Made by a program: the position numbers and the translations under genes. The notes under the pieces were generated by a model. The model saw only the letters and a program-made list of their open reading frames with translations. It had not been told where the DNA came from and did no database searches. From Pseudomonas fluorescens (GTDB lineage: Bacteria; Pseudomonadota; Gammaproteobacteria; Pseudomonadales; Pseudomonadaceae): a stretch of 64,000 bases of DNA. Shown in pieces: positions 33,330-41,603 of the stretch. Position 1 is the first letter of the stretch. Each line of letters begins with the position of its first letter. Location of the stretch: NCBI RefSeq assembly GCF_001307275.1, contig NZ_CP012831.1, positions 4,704,501-4,768,500 on the forward strand, read 5' to 3'.

Positions 33330-34205
33330 CTACATATCCCGCGCCACCCGAAAACCGATCCAGTCCCCCCGATTGCCCGGCACCAACGCGTTGCGGTTGC
33401 CGGAGCGGGAGAACACCGGCGCCTCGCCCCAGTCGTTGCCGCGGATGCGTTTGAATTCGCACTTGCCAGTCAGCCAGGCGCTGCCGTCGCTCGGGGCGCC
33501 CACATAGTTTTCGTTGTAGCAATCGGCGGTCCATTCGTAGATGTTGCCGTGCATGTCGTACACGCCGAAGGCGTTGGGCGCGAAGCTGCCGGCCGGGGCG
33601 GTGAAGTTGTAGCCGTCGGCCGCGCCGTAGGTGTTGGCGTGCTGGGCGATGCTGTACTCCTTGCCTGCATCGAACGGGAAGGGGAACGGCCCGGTGCTGT
33701 CGCCGCGTGCCGCGTATTCGCGCAGGGACTCGCTGACCAGCCGGTATTGTTTGCCGGTTTTTTTCGACAGCCACGCCACATAGGCATTGGCCTCGTCGAA
33801 GTCCATGCACACCGCCGGGTGTCGGTCGGTGTATTGCTTGCGCGGGTCGCTGCCCTGGTAGTCCGGGATGCCGGCCTTGCACGCTCGACCGGGACGTTCA
33901 TCGCCGTCGGGCATGGTGTAGCCGGTGTCGCGCAGGTAGGCGAACCATTCGCCCTTGAGCACCTGGAAGCGACTGATCGCCAGGGGCTTGGCAAACGTCA
34001 CCGGGTGCAGCGGGCCTTCGTCGGGCTCGCGTCCCACTTCGTCGTCCGGGGTGCCCATCTGGAAGGTGCCGGTGGGCAGCACGACCATTTCCGGGCAATC
34101 CTTGCAGTCGCGAAAGACCTGGCCCGGTTGCGATGCCTGGGCGCCGGAGGGCAGCAGGGCGGCGAGGGTCAGTGCCGGGAGTAGCTTCAGCGAAAAACTG
34201 TTCAT
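33330..34205 (-). CDS. pvdO: Pyoverdine maturation protein PvdO (formylglycine-generating-enzyme fold)
   Basis: This 291-residue protein has a cleavable signal peptide (MNSFSLKLLPALTLAALLPSGAQA) and an FGE-sulfatase domain: FQMGTPDDEVGREPDEGPLHPVTF near the start, and VYDMHGNIYEWTADCY and GNRGDWIGFRVARDM near the end. Known PvdO acts in the periplasm in the final oxidation steps that form the pyoverdine chromophore. Cysteines include CKDCPEM at the N-terminus and ECKFKR-type residues near the C-terminus. It is the third gene of pvdM-pvdN-pvdO, 33 bp after pvdN, with no IS box of its own, so it is probably transcribed from the pvdM promoter. Confidence 0.95.
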   Translation of the reverse strand: MNSFSLKLLPALTLAALLPSGAQASQPGQVFRDCKDCPEMVVLPTGTFQMGTPDDEVGREPDEGPLHPVTFAKPLAISRFQVLKGEWFAYLRDTGYTMPDGDERPGRACKAGIPDYQGSDPRKQYTDRHPAVCMDFDEANAYVAWLSKKTGKQYRLVSESLREYAARGDSTGPFPFPFDAGKEYSIAQHANTYGAADGYNFTAPAGSFAPNAFGVYDMHGNIYEWTADCYNENYVGAPSDGSAWLTGKCEFKRIRGNDWGEAPVFSRSGNRNALVPGNRGDWIGFRVARDM

Positions 34206-34238
34206 CCATCTCTCTCGATAAGGTCAAAAAGGTTCGGC

Positions 34239-35519
34239 TCAGAGCGTTTTGCCCAGCAACCCCATGAAGCGATCGATCTCGGCTTCGGTGTTGAGCAGCC
34301 CCGGCGCGGTGCGCACCACCGGTCCCGCATCGCGATGCACGGCGTCGGCGATCACGCGGTTCTTCATCAGGTAGGCGGCGACTTCGTCGCTGTCGCGGCC
34401 CTTGACCCGGAAGAAGGTGAAGCCAGCGGACAACTCCGGGCTCATGGGGGTGATCAGCTCGATCTGCGGCTGTGCCACCAGCTGTTTTTTCAGGTAGCTG
34501 TTGAGGGCGTGGATCCGCGCCTGCACCTCGGCCTTGCCCAGTTGCAGGTGCAGCTTGAACGCTTCGTCGGCGGCCCAGCGATGCTCGAAGGCGTGATAGC
34601 CCCCCGGGGTCATGACGGTGGAAAACGCCGTGGCTTCGGAAAAGGTCGGAATGATCGGCGTGACGTACTTGAGTTCTTCGCTGCGGCTGCACACCAAGCC
34701 GGTGCCCCGTGGGCCGAACATCCACTTGTGGGTGCCGGCAATGAAAAAGTCGCAATTCATGGCGGGGAAGCTGAGGTCTTCGACGCCGAAACCGTGCACG
34801 CCGTCCACCACATAGATGATCCGTTGTTCATCGCTGCGGCCTTGGTTGTGCTTGTCCACCAGGGCACCGATCTTGCCGATCGGCAGCTTCACGCCGCTGC
34901 CGGAGTGCACCCAGGTCATGCCCAGCACCCGGGTTTCGGGGCGGATGTTGCGGTCGATGGCCGTGAGGATCTGTTCATGGCTGGCGTCGTGGGCGTTGTC
35001 GAACAGCTTGATCTTGCGCACCCGGGTGCCGCTGCGTTGGGTGCGCAGGTCGAGAATGGTGTGGGTGGCGTAGTGTTCGTGGGCGGTGGTGAGGATTTCC
35101 TGGTCGGCCGCCACGTGGACGCCGCCATAGATGATCGACAGGCCTTCGGTGGTGCTGCCGGTGAGGGCGATTTGCTTGGGCGAAGCTTGCAGGTAGCGGC
35201 CGGCCCAGGTGCGAACGTTTTCCTCTCGCTCTTCGGTGACGCCCAGGTCCCAGTCCATCAATAGCCCCGGGTTTTTATCCAGGGCGGCGCGGTGCCGGTC
35301 GATGGCCTCGCGCACCGGGCGCGGGTGGGTGGTGACCAGGAAGTTGGAGAAGTGCAGGTAGTCCGGGTCCTGGTTGAACAGCGAGCGCAATTGCGCCCAT
35401 TTGTTCTTGGGCAGCGGTGCCAGTGGATCGGTGCTGGCCGTGGCGGGCAGGCTGGCGGCCAGGGGCAGGCCGGCGGCGAGGATCCCGGCCTGCTTCAGGA
35501 AGGTGCGACGTTCATTCAT
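34239..35519 (-). CDS. pvdN: Periplasmic PLP-dependent enzyme PvdN
   Basis: This 426-residue protein begins with a twin-arginine signal (MNERRTFLKQAG...LPATAS), so it is exported folded. It is a class V aminotransferase-fold enzyme; the PLP lysine is K265 in GTHKWMFGPRGTG, and the cofactor-binding aspartate is in YVVDGVHGFG. Known PvdN converts the glutamate side chain on the chromophore to succinamide. The ATG overlaps the pvdM stop in an ATGA arrangement, showing translational coupling. Longer upstream reading in this frame lies within pvdM and is not coding. Confidence 0.95.
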   Translation of the reverse strand: MNERRTFLKQAGILAAGLPLAASLPATASTDPLAPLPKNKWAQLRSLFNQDPDYLHFSNFLVTTHPRPVREAIDRHRAALDKNPGLLMDWDLGVTEEREENVRTWAGRYLQASPKQIALTGSTTEGLSIIYGGVHVAADQEILTTAHEHYATHTILDLRTQRSGTRVRKIKLFDNAHDASHEQILTAIDRNIRPETRVLGMTWVHSGSGVKLPIGKIGALVDKHNQGRSDEQRIIYVVDGVHGFGVEDLSFPAMNCDFFIAGTHKWMFGPRGTGLVCSRSEELKYVTPIIPTFSEATAFSTVMTPGGYHAFEHRWAADEAFKLHLQLGKAEVQARIHALNSYLKKQLVAQPQIELITPMSPELSAGFTFFRVKGRDSDEVAAYLMKNRVIADAVHRDAGPVVRTAPGLLNTEAEIDRFMGLLGKTL

Positions 35520-36886
35520 GGTTGGGCCGCCTTCTGGGTCGAGGCGATGGCGGGGCGGGCGGCTTTCTGCACCTGACCCCAGACCCGCAGGAAATTGCCG
35601 CCCCACAGTTTGGCGATGTCGGCTTCCGAGTAGCCGCGGGTCAGCAGCTCGGCGGTGACGTTGCGGATGTCGCCGACGTTCTCCCAGCCTTTCACGCCGC
35701 CGCCTTCGTTGAAGTCCGAGCTGATGCCGACGTGGTCGATGCCGATCTTGCGCACGGTGTAGTCGATGGCGTCCCCCAGGTCCTTGAGGCTGGCCTTGGG
35801 TTCTTCTTCGAGGATGCCGTAGAGCTGGCCGGCGTATTCGCCGAACTTCTGTTCCGGCCAGGCGGCGATGATCGGGTCGCCGGGCATCAGCGCCATCGCC
35901 AGGTTGGGCAGTGGCGGCAGGTCGAAGCGTTCGCGCAGGGCGTTGAGTCTGTCCTGGGTCTTTTGCGTCAGCGGGCGCAGGTACTGGGAGAAACCGACGA
36001 TCTGCACCACGCCGCCGCTGGCCTTGATCAGTTGCATTTCCTTGTCGCTGAGGTTGCGCGGTATGTCCACCATCGCCCGAGGTGCCGAATGAGAGGCCAC
36101 CAGCGGCGTGCGACTCAGTTGCGCGACTTGTTCCAGGGCCAGGGTCGACATCTGCGACACGTCGATGATCACGCCCAGGTCGTTCAGGCGTGTCACCGCT
36201 TGCTTGCCGATGTCCGACAGGCCGCCCAGGGCATCGGGCGAGTCGTTGAAGAACGGCAGCGGGCGGGAGGAGTCGGCCCAGTCGTTGTTGCCGATGTAGC
36301 TGAAGCCGAACATGCGCATGCCCCGCGCCGTCCACAGGTCCAGCAGGCTCAGGTCATGGCCCAGGGGGTAGGCGTTGAGCATGCTGATGAAAATCGCGAA
36401 TTTGCCTTCGCCGTGCAGGCGGCGGAAATCATCCGGGGTGTAGGCGATGGCGACTTGGTTGGGAAAGTCCCGGACCAGGCCGGTGATGATCTTGTAGCGC
36501 ACTTCCTGCTGGTTGCGCGCTTCCTCGACAAAACCGGCGGTGGGCTTGTGCGGCGCGTTGGGCCCGTTCCACAACTCCGGCCAGCCGAACACCGTCAGGG
36601 CCGCGCCGGACAGATGGCCGCGGTTGGCTTTCACCAGGTCGAACTGGCCGCTGCCGTCCTTGTCGGCTTCATTGCCGGCGGTGCCGAAATCCAGCGGCAC
36701 GGTGATGTGGCTGTCGAAGGACAGCAGGCGTTCGTGCAGTTCCCTGGCCTCTTTCATCACTTTGACCGGGTAGCCGGGGTTGTCCCGCCACCAATGGTCC
36801 CAGGCCGCGACGCCCGCACCGACGGCCAACGCCAGGGCCAGGGGCAGGCCGATGAAAAGAGCCTTTTTCGAACGAGGTGTTGTCAT
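35516..36886 (-). CDS. pvdM: Pyoverdine maturation protein PvdM (renal-dipeptidase-like)
   Basis: This 456-residue protein has an N-terminal membrane anchor or signal (residues about 9-31) and a peptidase M19 domain. Visible features include FDSHITVPLDF, the position where the family has its metal-binding HxD, GVIIDVSQMS, LVASHSAPRAM and IGIDHVGISSDFNEGGG. Known PvdM is periplasmic and needed for chromophore maturation (oxidation of ferribactin-type precursor). It is the first gene of a tight pvdM-pvdN-pvdO operon behind a perfect IS box. SHI in place of the usual HxD pair is worth checking, but I cannot tell whether it is normal for PvdM. Confidence 0.94.
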   Translation of the reverse strand: MTTPRSKKALFIGLPLALALAVGAGVAAWDHWWRDNPGYPVKVMKEARELHERLLSFDSHITVPLDFGTAGNEADKDGSGQFDLVKANRGHLSGAALTVFGWPELWNGPNAPHKPTAGFVEEARNQQEVRYKIITGLVRDFPNQVAIAYTPDDFRRLHGEGKFAIFISMLNAYPLGHDLSLLDLWTARGMRMFGFSYIGNNDWADSSRPLPFFNDSPDALGGLSDIGKQAVTRLNDLGVIIDVSQMSTLALEQVAQLSRTPLVASHSAPRAMVDIPRNLSDKEMQLIKASGGVVQIVGFSQYLRPLTQKTQDRLNALRERFDLPPLPNLAMALMPGDPIIAAWPEQKFGEYAGQLYGILEEEPKASLKDLGDAIDYTVRKIGIDHVGISSDFNEGGGVKGWENVGDIRNVTAELLTRGYSEADIAKLWGGNFLRVWGQVQKAARPAIASTQKAAQP

Positions 36887-36948
36887 TGCCGATCTCAGTC
36901 AGGTTCGCCTTGGAAGGACAGGCGCGGGGCCTTTGCTATCTGGGAAGA

Positions 36949-36972
36949 ACGAGTGATCGGGCGGGAAATTTA
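36949..36972 (-). promoter_or_regulatory. PvdS iron-starvation box of pvdMNO
   Basis: The minus strand reads TAAAT, 16 nt (TTCCCGCCCGATCACT), CGT, 63 bp before the pvdM start. A REP array begins about 14 bp upstream of it. Confidence 0.87.
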
Positions 36973-36985
36973 GGTGCTCTCGGGG

Positions 36986-37275
36986 CCGCCATCGCGAGCA
37001 AGCTCGCTCCCACAATTTGGAATGCGTTCACCTGTGGGAGCGAGCTTGCTCGCGAAGGCGGCCTTAAACCCAACCTGCCTTTTGGGAATGTACTCAAACC
37101 CATTGTGGGAGCGAGCCTGCTCGCGAAGGCGGCCTTGAAACCAACCTGACTTTTGGGAATGTACTCAAATCCATTGTGGGAGCGAGCCTGCTCGCGAAGG
37201 CGGCCTTGAAACCAACCTGATTTTTGGGAATGTATTCAAATCCATTGTGGGAGCGAGCTTGCTCGCGATGAGGCC
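36986..37275. repeat. REP array with 71 bp tandem units between divergent pvdM and pvdP promoters
   Basis: One inverted REP unit (about 36986-37016) is followed by direct-repeat units starting at 37033, 37104, 37175 and 37246 (partial). The period is exactly 71 bp. Each unit carries TGTGGGAGCGAGC(T/C)TGCTCG, GCGGCCTT, AACCTG and TTTGGGAATGTA blocks. It fills the 474 bp gap between pvdM and pvdP apart from the two IS boxes and leaders. No gene is visible. Confidence 0.93.
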
Positions 37276-37290
37276 CACACAGTCTCCCTA

Positions 37291-37314
37291 TAAATTTGTC
37301 AGCCCACCCATCGT
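37291..37314 (+). promoter_or_regulatory. PvdS iron-starvation box of pvdP
   Basis: TAAAT, 16 nt (TTGTCAGCCCACCCAT), CGT, 47 bp before the pvdP ATG and 16 bp after the end of the REP array. Confidence 0.87.
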
Positions 37315-37360
37315 TCTAGCTTGGATAAAGCCCGCTCCAGGGCTGGACACAGGTAAGGCA

Positions 37361-38977
37361 ATGACGATTTCTCGACGATGGTTCATGGCAGGCCTGGCGC
37401 TGACCGGTGCCGCCGTGCCTGCGGTGTATTACGGGCATCGCGAACTGACCCGGCCGGACCCGACCATTACCCCCGGCGAGGCCTCGTTCGACGTGGCGGA
37501 CGTGGCGGGCCAGCGCCGGGCCGATACGTTGCGGGGCATCTGGACGATCCGTTTCACCGGCCGCGATGCCGGTCTCGAAGGCTTGCCGCAGGACGATCTG
37601 CAGATCTTCCTCGATATCGGCCAGAGGGGCCGTGGCCTGGTGGGGTACCTCGACAGCGCCGAACGTTTGCGCGGTGCCGATGAGCCGCGTTATCGGGTGT
37701 TGGGCGACCTGGCCGGAACCGACCCGAAGCAACTGAGCTGGCGGTTGATGGGGGCTCGGCACGACGCGCCGGACTATGAATTCATCATGACCCTGGACGA
37801 AGTCTGGGCCGGTTTCGGCAATGCCGGCAGCGCCACGCTCAGCGGCCGGGTGTTGCGCCTGGACCGTCCCTTGGCGTTGCTTGAACAGGACAATCACTTC
37901 ATCGCCGTCAAGCAGCGCTTTCCCGAGGCGCGGGAGCGCACGCCGCTGAGCCCGGCGCTGCTGGCCTGGCTGGTGTCGCCCGAGCATCGGCTGTTCCACC
38001 AGCTCTGGCATGCGTCGCGGGACAAATGGCACACCCTGGACGAAGACAAGCGCAACGCCCTGCGCGGCATCGGCTGGCAGCCCGGTCCACGGGACCGGGA
38101 GCGTGATGCCCGCGGGCCGCGCAAGGATCGCAATGGCTCGGGCGTGGACTTCTTTTTCATGCACCGGCACATGCTCGGCACCGCCCGATCGTTCCAGGCA
38201 CTGCCGTCGTGGCCGCGCTTTCCCTTGCCGCAACCGGAGCTGGAACGCGATCGCCTTGGGTTCGCCCGCTACCTCGATAACCACGATGGCACGTCCTTGC
38301 CGCCGACCTGGCTGGCCGATGGCGACGAGCAGTACGCCCAGTGGGTCAGCGACATCAAGACCGCCGAGACCTACCACAGCAATTTCCAGGTCTGGGAATC
38401 GCGCTACCGCGACCCGCGCTACCTGTCGAAACTGACCCTGGGCCAGTTTGGTTCGGAAGTGGAACTGGGCCTGCACGACTGGCTGCACATGCGCTGGGCC
38501 TCGGTGCCGCGTGACCCGTCCAACGGCCACCCGGTGCCGTTCGCCCGTGACCCGGCGGACTTCGCCCAGCGCTGGTACGCCCCGGAGAATGACTTTCTCG
38601 GCGATCCGTTTTCTTCCCACGTGAGCCCGGTGTTCTGGGCCTTCCACGGCTGGATCGACGACCGCCTCGAAGACTGGTTCCGCGCCCACGAGCGTTTCCA
38701 CCCGGGGGAAGTGAGCCGGCTCGAGGTCAACGGTGTGCCCTGGTTCGCCCCGGGCCGCTGGGTCGAAATCGCCGACCCTTGGCTGGGCCCGGACACCCAC
38801 GGTTGCAGCACCACGCCGGGGCTGCAGGTCGGGCGCTCGGTGGAGATGGACCCGGAAACCATGAAACTGGCCTTGCGCATCACCTTCGGCAGCGATGACA
38901 AAAAGCTCTCCGAACTGTTCCGCCGCGTGCCGCAACGGCCGTGGTATGCGCGCAATCTCAAGAGCAAGCCGGTGTAA
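37361..38977 (+). CDS. pvdP: Pyoverdine tyrosinase PvdP
   Basis: The 538 residues agree with known PvdP (about 544 in PAO1). The start MTISRRWFMAG gives a twin-arginine signal, so the protein is periplasmic, and it lies a sensible distance behind the IS box. An in-frame ATG further upstream lies in the REP array and is rejected. Copper-binding tyrosinase histidines are visible in FFFMHRHMLG and FHGWIDDRLEDWFRAHERF. Known PvdP hydroxylates and oxidises the D-tyrosine of ferribactin to build the dihydroxyquinoline chromophore. It is transcribed divergently from pvdMNO and followed by repeats and the DUF6124 gene. Confidence 0.95.
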   Translation: MTISRRWFMAGLALTGAAVPAVYYGHRELTRPDPTITPGEASFDVADVAGQRRADTLRGIWTIRFTGRDAGLEGLPQDDLQIFLDIGQRGRGLVGYLDSAERLRGADEPRYRVLGDLAGTDPKQLSWRLMGARHDAPDYEFIMTLDEVWAGFGNAGSATLSGRVLRLDRPLALLEQDNHFIAVKQRFPEARERTPLSPALLAWLVSPEHRLFHQLWHASRDKWHTLDEDKRNALRGIGWQPGPRDRERDARGPRKDRNGSGVDFFFMHRHMLGTARSFQALPSWPRFPLPQPELERDRLGFARYLDNHDGTSLPPTWLADGDEQYAQWVSDIKTAETYHSNFQVWESRYRDPRYLSKLTLGQFGSEVELGLHDWLHMRWASVPRDPSNGHPVPFARDPADFAQRWYAPENDFLGDPFSSHVSPVFWAFHGWIDDRLEDWFRAHERFHPGEVSRLEVNGVPWFAPGRWVEIADPWLGPDTHGCSTTPGLQVGRSVEMDPETMKLALRITFGSDDKKLSELFRRVPQRPWYARNLKSKPV

Positions 38978-39012
38978 ATCCCGCCATCCCCAAAAGCTGA
39001 AGTGAACGCCGT

Positions 39013-39147
39013 TGTGGCGAGGGAGCTTGCTCCCGCTGGGCTGCGAAGCAGCCCCCAAACCAGCCCCCTCAAAAACACCTGATCCACCGAGGTGCCGGTC
39101 ATTGGGGCTGCTGCGCAGCCCAGCGGGAGCAAGCTCCCTCGCCACAG
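39013..39147. repeat. Palindromic repeat, TGTGGCGAGGGAGC family, copy 1
   Basis: Outer arms TGTGGCGAGGGAGCTTGCTC...GCTGGGCTGCG and the inverse CGCAGCCCAGCGGGAGCAAG...CGCCACA flank a core. It lies between pvdP and the convergent DUF6124 gene. A copy of about 90% identity lies at 39880-40012. Confidence 0.88.
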
Positions 39148-39169
39148 GTATCACTTGGCTTGAGTGCGT

Positions 39170-39496
39170 TTAGCGCGGTGCGGCGATGTCCAGGGCGCGG
39201 TTTGCCAGCAGTTCTGCCAACTCGATCATTTGCTGGATGCCCAGCGCAAAATGGCGCCGCGAGCCTTCCAGTTCAAAGGCCTGCTCACTTGCCATGACGT
39301 TGACCGAAGCGAGGGTTTCGCTGAGGTTGGCCAGCAGGCATTCCATGTCCGCGCCTTCTGCCACGGTGAACAACTGGCCCGGTGGTGGGTTGGGTTTTTC
39401 GGGTTTGGGGTCGAGGTAAAAGGCGAGGGCGCGGTCGGCGGCTTCGTCGATTTTTTTGGAATCGTCTGCGGGGGGATTGGGGGTGATCTTGAACAT
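39170..39496 (-). CDS. DUF6124 family small protein
   Basis: This 108-residue protein starts MFKITPNPPADDSKKIDEAADRALA, the N-terminus I associate with the Pseudomonas DUF6124 (formerly DUF3077) family. The ATG is set by TAGGAG eight bases upstream; the upstream ATG in frame has no such site. It contains ATVEGADMECLL-like and FALGIQQMIELAELL helical stretches, and there is no signal peptide or membrane segment. The function is unknown. It interrupts the pvdP-opmQ interval on the strand opposite to pvdP and has a long structured leader. It is probably not a pyoverdine gene but an inserted passenger. Confidence 0.85.
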   Translation of the reverse strand: MFKITPNPPADDSKKIDEAADRALAFYLDPKPEKPNPPPGQLFTVAEGADMECLLANLSETLASVNVMASEQAFELEGSRRHFALGIQQMIELAELLANRALDIAAPR

Positions 39497-39845
39497 GGCG
39501 TAACTCCTAGTATTCATTTTCAGGAGCCGACACCATCGCTACCAAACGATTGGGTGGCGGCCGTACGCGGGTTGGTAGACCGGAGCACTAGGAACCCGGC
39601 GCGCCCGAAGACGCCCTGCGCACGGCCACCATGAAACAGACACCGAGAGAGCGTCTGTAGGAGGTGGCGCTTGCGCCTAGTTGACTCGCGGGCTACCAAA
39701 CCCGATCGCTGAAATCAGCGACCCGGAAACAGTAAAAGCCACGAGCCAGGCGCACAAGCCGGCGGATTCTGGCGCAGTTGTAGGTAACGGCGCAAGGCGA
39801 TGTAGCCTCGCTCGGGAGTCCTACATGGCCGGATAAACAGAACCA
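39497..39845 (-). promoter_or_regulatory. Long, structured leader of the DUF6124 gene (candidate switch or RNA)
   Basis: About 350 bp with no gene. CTACCAAACG (39539-39548) and CTACCAAACC (39693-39702) can each pair with the single GGTTGGTAG (39570-39578), so two exclusive structures are possible. Further hairpins are TCGCTG-AAAT-CAGCGA at 39706-39721 and GGCGCTTGCGCC near 39666. I recall similar leaders before other Pseudomonas DUF6124 genes but cannot verify this here. Confidence 0.45.
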
Positions 39846-39879
39846 AAGCCGAACACCCTTTGTCGGAACGGGAATTATC

Positions 39880-40012
39880 TGTGGCGAGGGAGCTTGCTCC
39901 CGCTGGGCTGCGAAGCGGCCCCAAACCAGCCCCCTCAAAACCTCTGTCCCACCGAGGTGCCGGCCATTGGGGCTGCTGCGCAGCCCAGCGGGAGCAAGCT
40001 CCCTCGCCACAG
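39880..40012. repeat. Palindromic repeat, TGTGGCGAGGGAGC family, copy 2
   Basis: Near-identical to 39013-39147, including the core and the trailing GTATCACT (40013-40019). It lies upstream of the DUF6124 leader. Confidence 0.88.
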
Positions 40013-40055
40013 GTATCACTCAGCTCGACCATCTGCTGGATCCCCAGGGCAAAAC
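40013..40055 (-). pseudogene. Remnant of a second DUF6124 gene (3' end only)
   Basis: The minus-strand reading FALGIQQMVELS matches FALGIQQMIELA of the intact DUF6124 protein. The fragment is only about 13 codons, bounded by a palindromic repeat on one side and a REPIN on the other. Confidence 0.6.
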
Positions 40056-40141
40056 TGTGGGAGCAAGGCTTGCCCGCGATGCAGGCACCTCGGTCCCCGG
40101 AAACCGTGTCGCCTTGATCGCGGGCAAGTCTTGCTCCCACA
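40056..40141. repeat. REPIN downstream of opmQ
   Basis: Arms TGTGGGAGCAAGGCTTGCCC and GGGCAAGTCTTGCTCCCACA flank a short core. It joins directly to the DUF6124 remnant. Confidence 0.9.
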
Positions 40142-40198
40142 GGGGATGAGTTTCCCTCTCCTTCATCTGTCACATGGCTGAAGGTGTGTGTTCGAGGC

Positions 40199-41593
40199 CT
40201 ACATCACCCGCCAACCCCCACCCAACGCCTTGTACAACGCCATGCTCGCCTGTACCCGCGCCAGCCTTAACTGCACGTTCATGTCCTGCGCGGCGTACAG
40301 CGTGCGCTGTGTTTCCAGTACGGTGAGCAGGTCTTCGGCGCCGGCCTGGTAGCGGCGCTGGGCGATGTCGAAGGCGGTCTGGGCCTGGTGCAGTTCTTCG
40401 CTTTGCCATTGCCGTTGCTGGTCCAGGCCATGGATGCCGTTGAGGGCTTTTTCGACGTCGGCGAAGCCGTTGATGATGGCGGCGCGATAGAGCTCCAGCA
40501 GTTCTTCCTGGCGGGCGGTGGCTTTGTCCCGTTCGGCACTCAGGCGGCCGTTGTTGAAGATCGGCGCGGCCAGGCCGGCGGTGAGGTTGTAGACGTTGTT
40601 GCGCAGCAACTGGTCGGCGATGTCGGCGCCGGTGGCGAGGCTCAGGCCCAGGGTCGCGGTGGGCAGCATGGCGGCGCGGGCCACGGTGATGTCGGCCTGG
40701 GCGGCAGCGAGGCGCGCTTCGGCGGCGGCGATGTCCGGGCGGCGGCGCAGCAGTTCGCTGGGCACGCCGGCGTCGATGGCGGGCCAGTGCAGGCGGTCGA
40801 AACGGTCGTCGTCGAGCTTGATCGACTGCACCGGCTGCCCCAGCAGTGTCGCCAGGGTGATCACGGCCTCCCGGGCCTGTTGCTGCACTTGGGGCACGCG
40901 GCGTTGCTGGGCCGCCACCAGGCTTTTTTGCTGGGACAGTTCCAGGGCCGTGGCGCTACCGGCGTCGTAGCGGGTCTGGACCAGGTCGAGTACGCGCTGG
41001 GCGTTGTCCAGGTTCTGTTCGGCGATGCGTTGTTGCTCGCGCAGGGACAACGCCTGGGTGTAGCTGTTGGCGACGCCGCTGAGCAGGGTCAACTCCACGG
41101 TCGCCCGGTCGAACTGGCTGGCCGACAGCGTGCTCAGCGCACTGTCCCGGGCCGCCCGCTTGCCACCCCAGAAGTCCAGCTCATAGGTGGCGCTGAGGTT
41201 GGCGTCGTAGTAGTCGATGGTGCGGTTGTCCCGGTCGACGTCCAGTTGGCTGTAGCCTTTGCCGCGCAACAATTCCTGGCGATTGCCGTTGAGCCCGGCC
41301 GTGACCGCTGGCAGCAACGGCGCCCCGGCGATCACCGCGCTGGCCTGGGCCTGGCGCACCCGGGCCATGGCGGCGGCCAGGTCGTGGCTGTCCCGGCGCG
41401 CCTGTTCGATCAAGCGGTTCAATGGCGGGCTGCCGAAGTGTGTCCACCATTGCTGGTTATCCGCTTGGGCGCTGGGCGTATCGAGGTGTTGCCAGGCTGA
41501 TGGCGGTTGGATGCCGCTGTCCGGTGCCGACGCAGGGGTGGCGCAGGCCGCCAGCAACAGACTGGTGGCCAGGAGGGTCAGGTGCGCTTTCAT
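40199..41593 (-). CDS. opmQ: Outer-membrane efflux lipoprotein OpmQ
   Basis: This 464-residue TolC/OprM-type protein has a lipobox (LLLAACATP, Cys17), so it is a lipidated outer-membrane factor. Two long helical repeat halves are visible (RLIEQARRDSHDLAAAMARVRQ early; QAQTAFDIAQRRYQAGAEDLLTVLETQ late). Known OpmQ works with PvdR and PvdT to secrete or recycle pyoverdine from the periplasm. The start is the ATG of MKAHLTLL, 10 bp after the pvdT stop; longer in-frame reading lies inside pvdT. It is the third gene of pvdR-pvdT-opmQ. Confidence 0.94.
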   Translation of the reverse strand: MKAHLTLLATSLLLAACATPASAPDSGIQPPSAWQHLDTPSAQADNQQWWTHFGSPPLNRLIEQARRDSHDLAAAMARVRQAQASAVIAGAPLLPAVTAGLNGNRQELLRGKGYSQLDVDRDNRTIDYYDANLSATYELDFWGGKRAARDSALSTLSASQFDRATVELTLLSGVANSYTQALSLREQQRIAEQNLDNAQRVLDLVQTRYDAGSATALELSQQKSLVAAQQRRVPQVQQQAREAVITLATLLGQPVQSIKLDDDRFDRLHWPAIDAGVPSELLRRRPDIAAAEARLAAAQADITVARAAMLPTATLGLSLATGADIADQLLRNNVYNLTAGLAAPIFNNGRLSAERDKATARQEELLELYRAAIINGFADVEKALNGIHGLDQQRQWQSEELHQAQTAFDIAQRRYQAGAEDLLTVLETQRTLYAAQDMNVQLRLARVQASMALYKALGGGWRVM

Positions 41594-41603
41594 AGGGTGG
41601 GGT

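Noticed and set aside
34239..36335. pvdN reading frame extended upstream to 698 codons
   Set aside because: The extra part overlaps pvdM in another frame; the Tat signal and ATGA overlap fix the start at 35519.
37033..37275. Possible CRISPR array
   Set aside because: The 71 bp units are contiguous near-identical repeats with no unique spacers, no cas genes are nearby, and each unit contains a REP.
37247..37360. In-frame 5' extension of pvdP beginning MGASLLAMR
   Set aside because: The extension is translated REP sequence and would place the IS-box promoter inside the gene; the ATG at 37361 gives the expected Tat signal.
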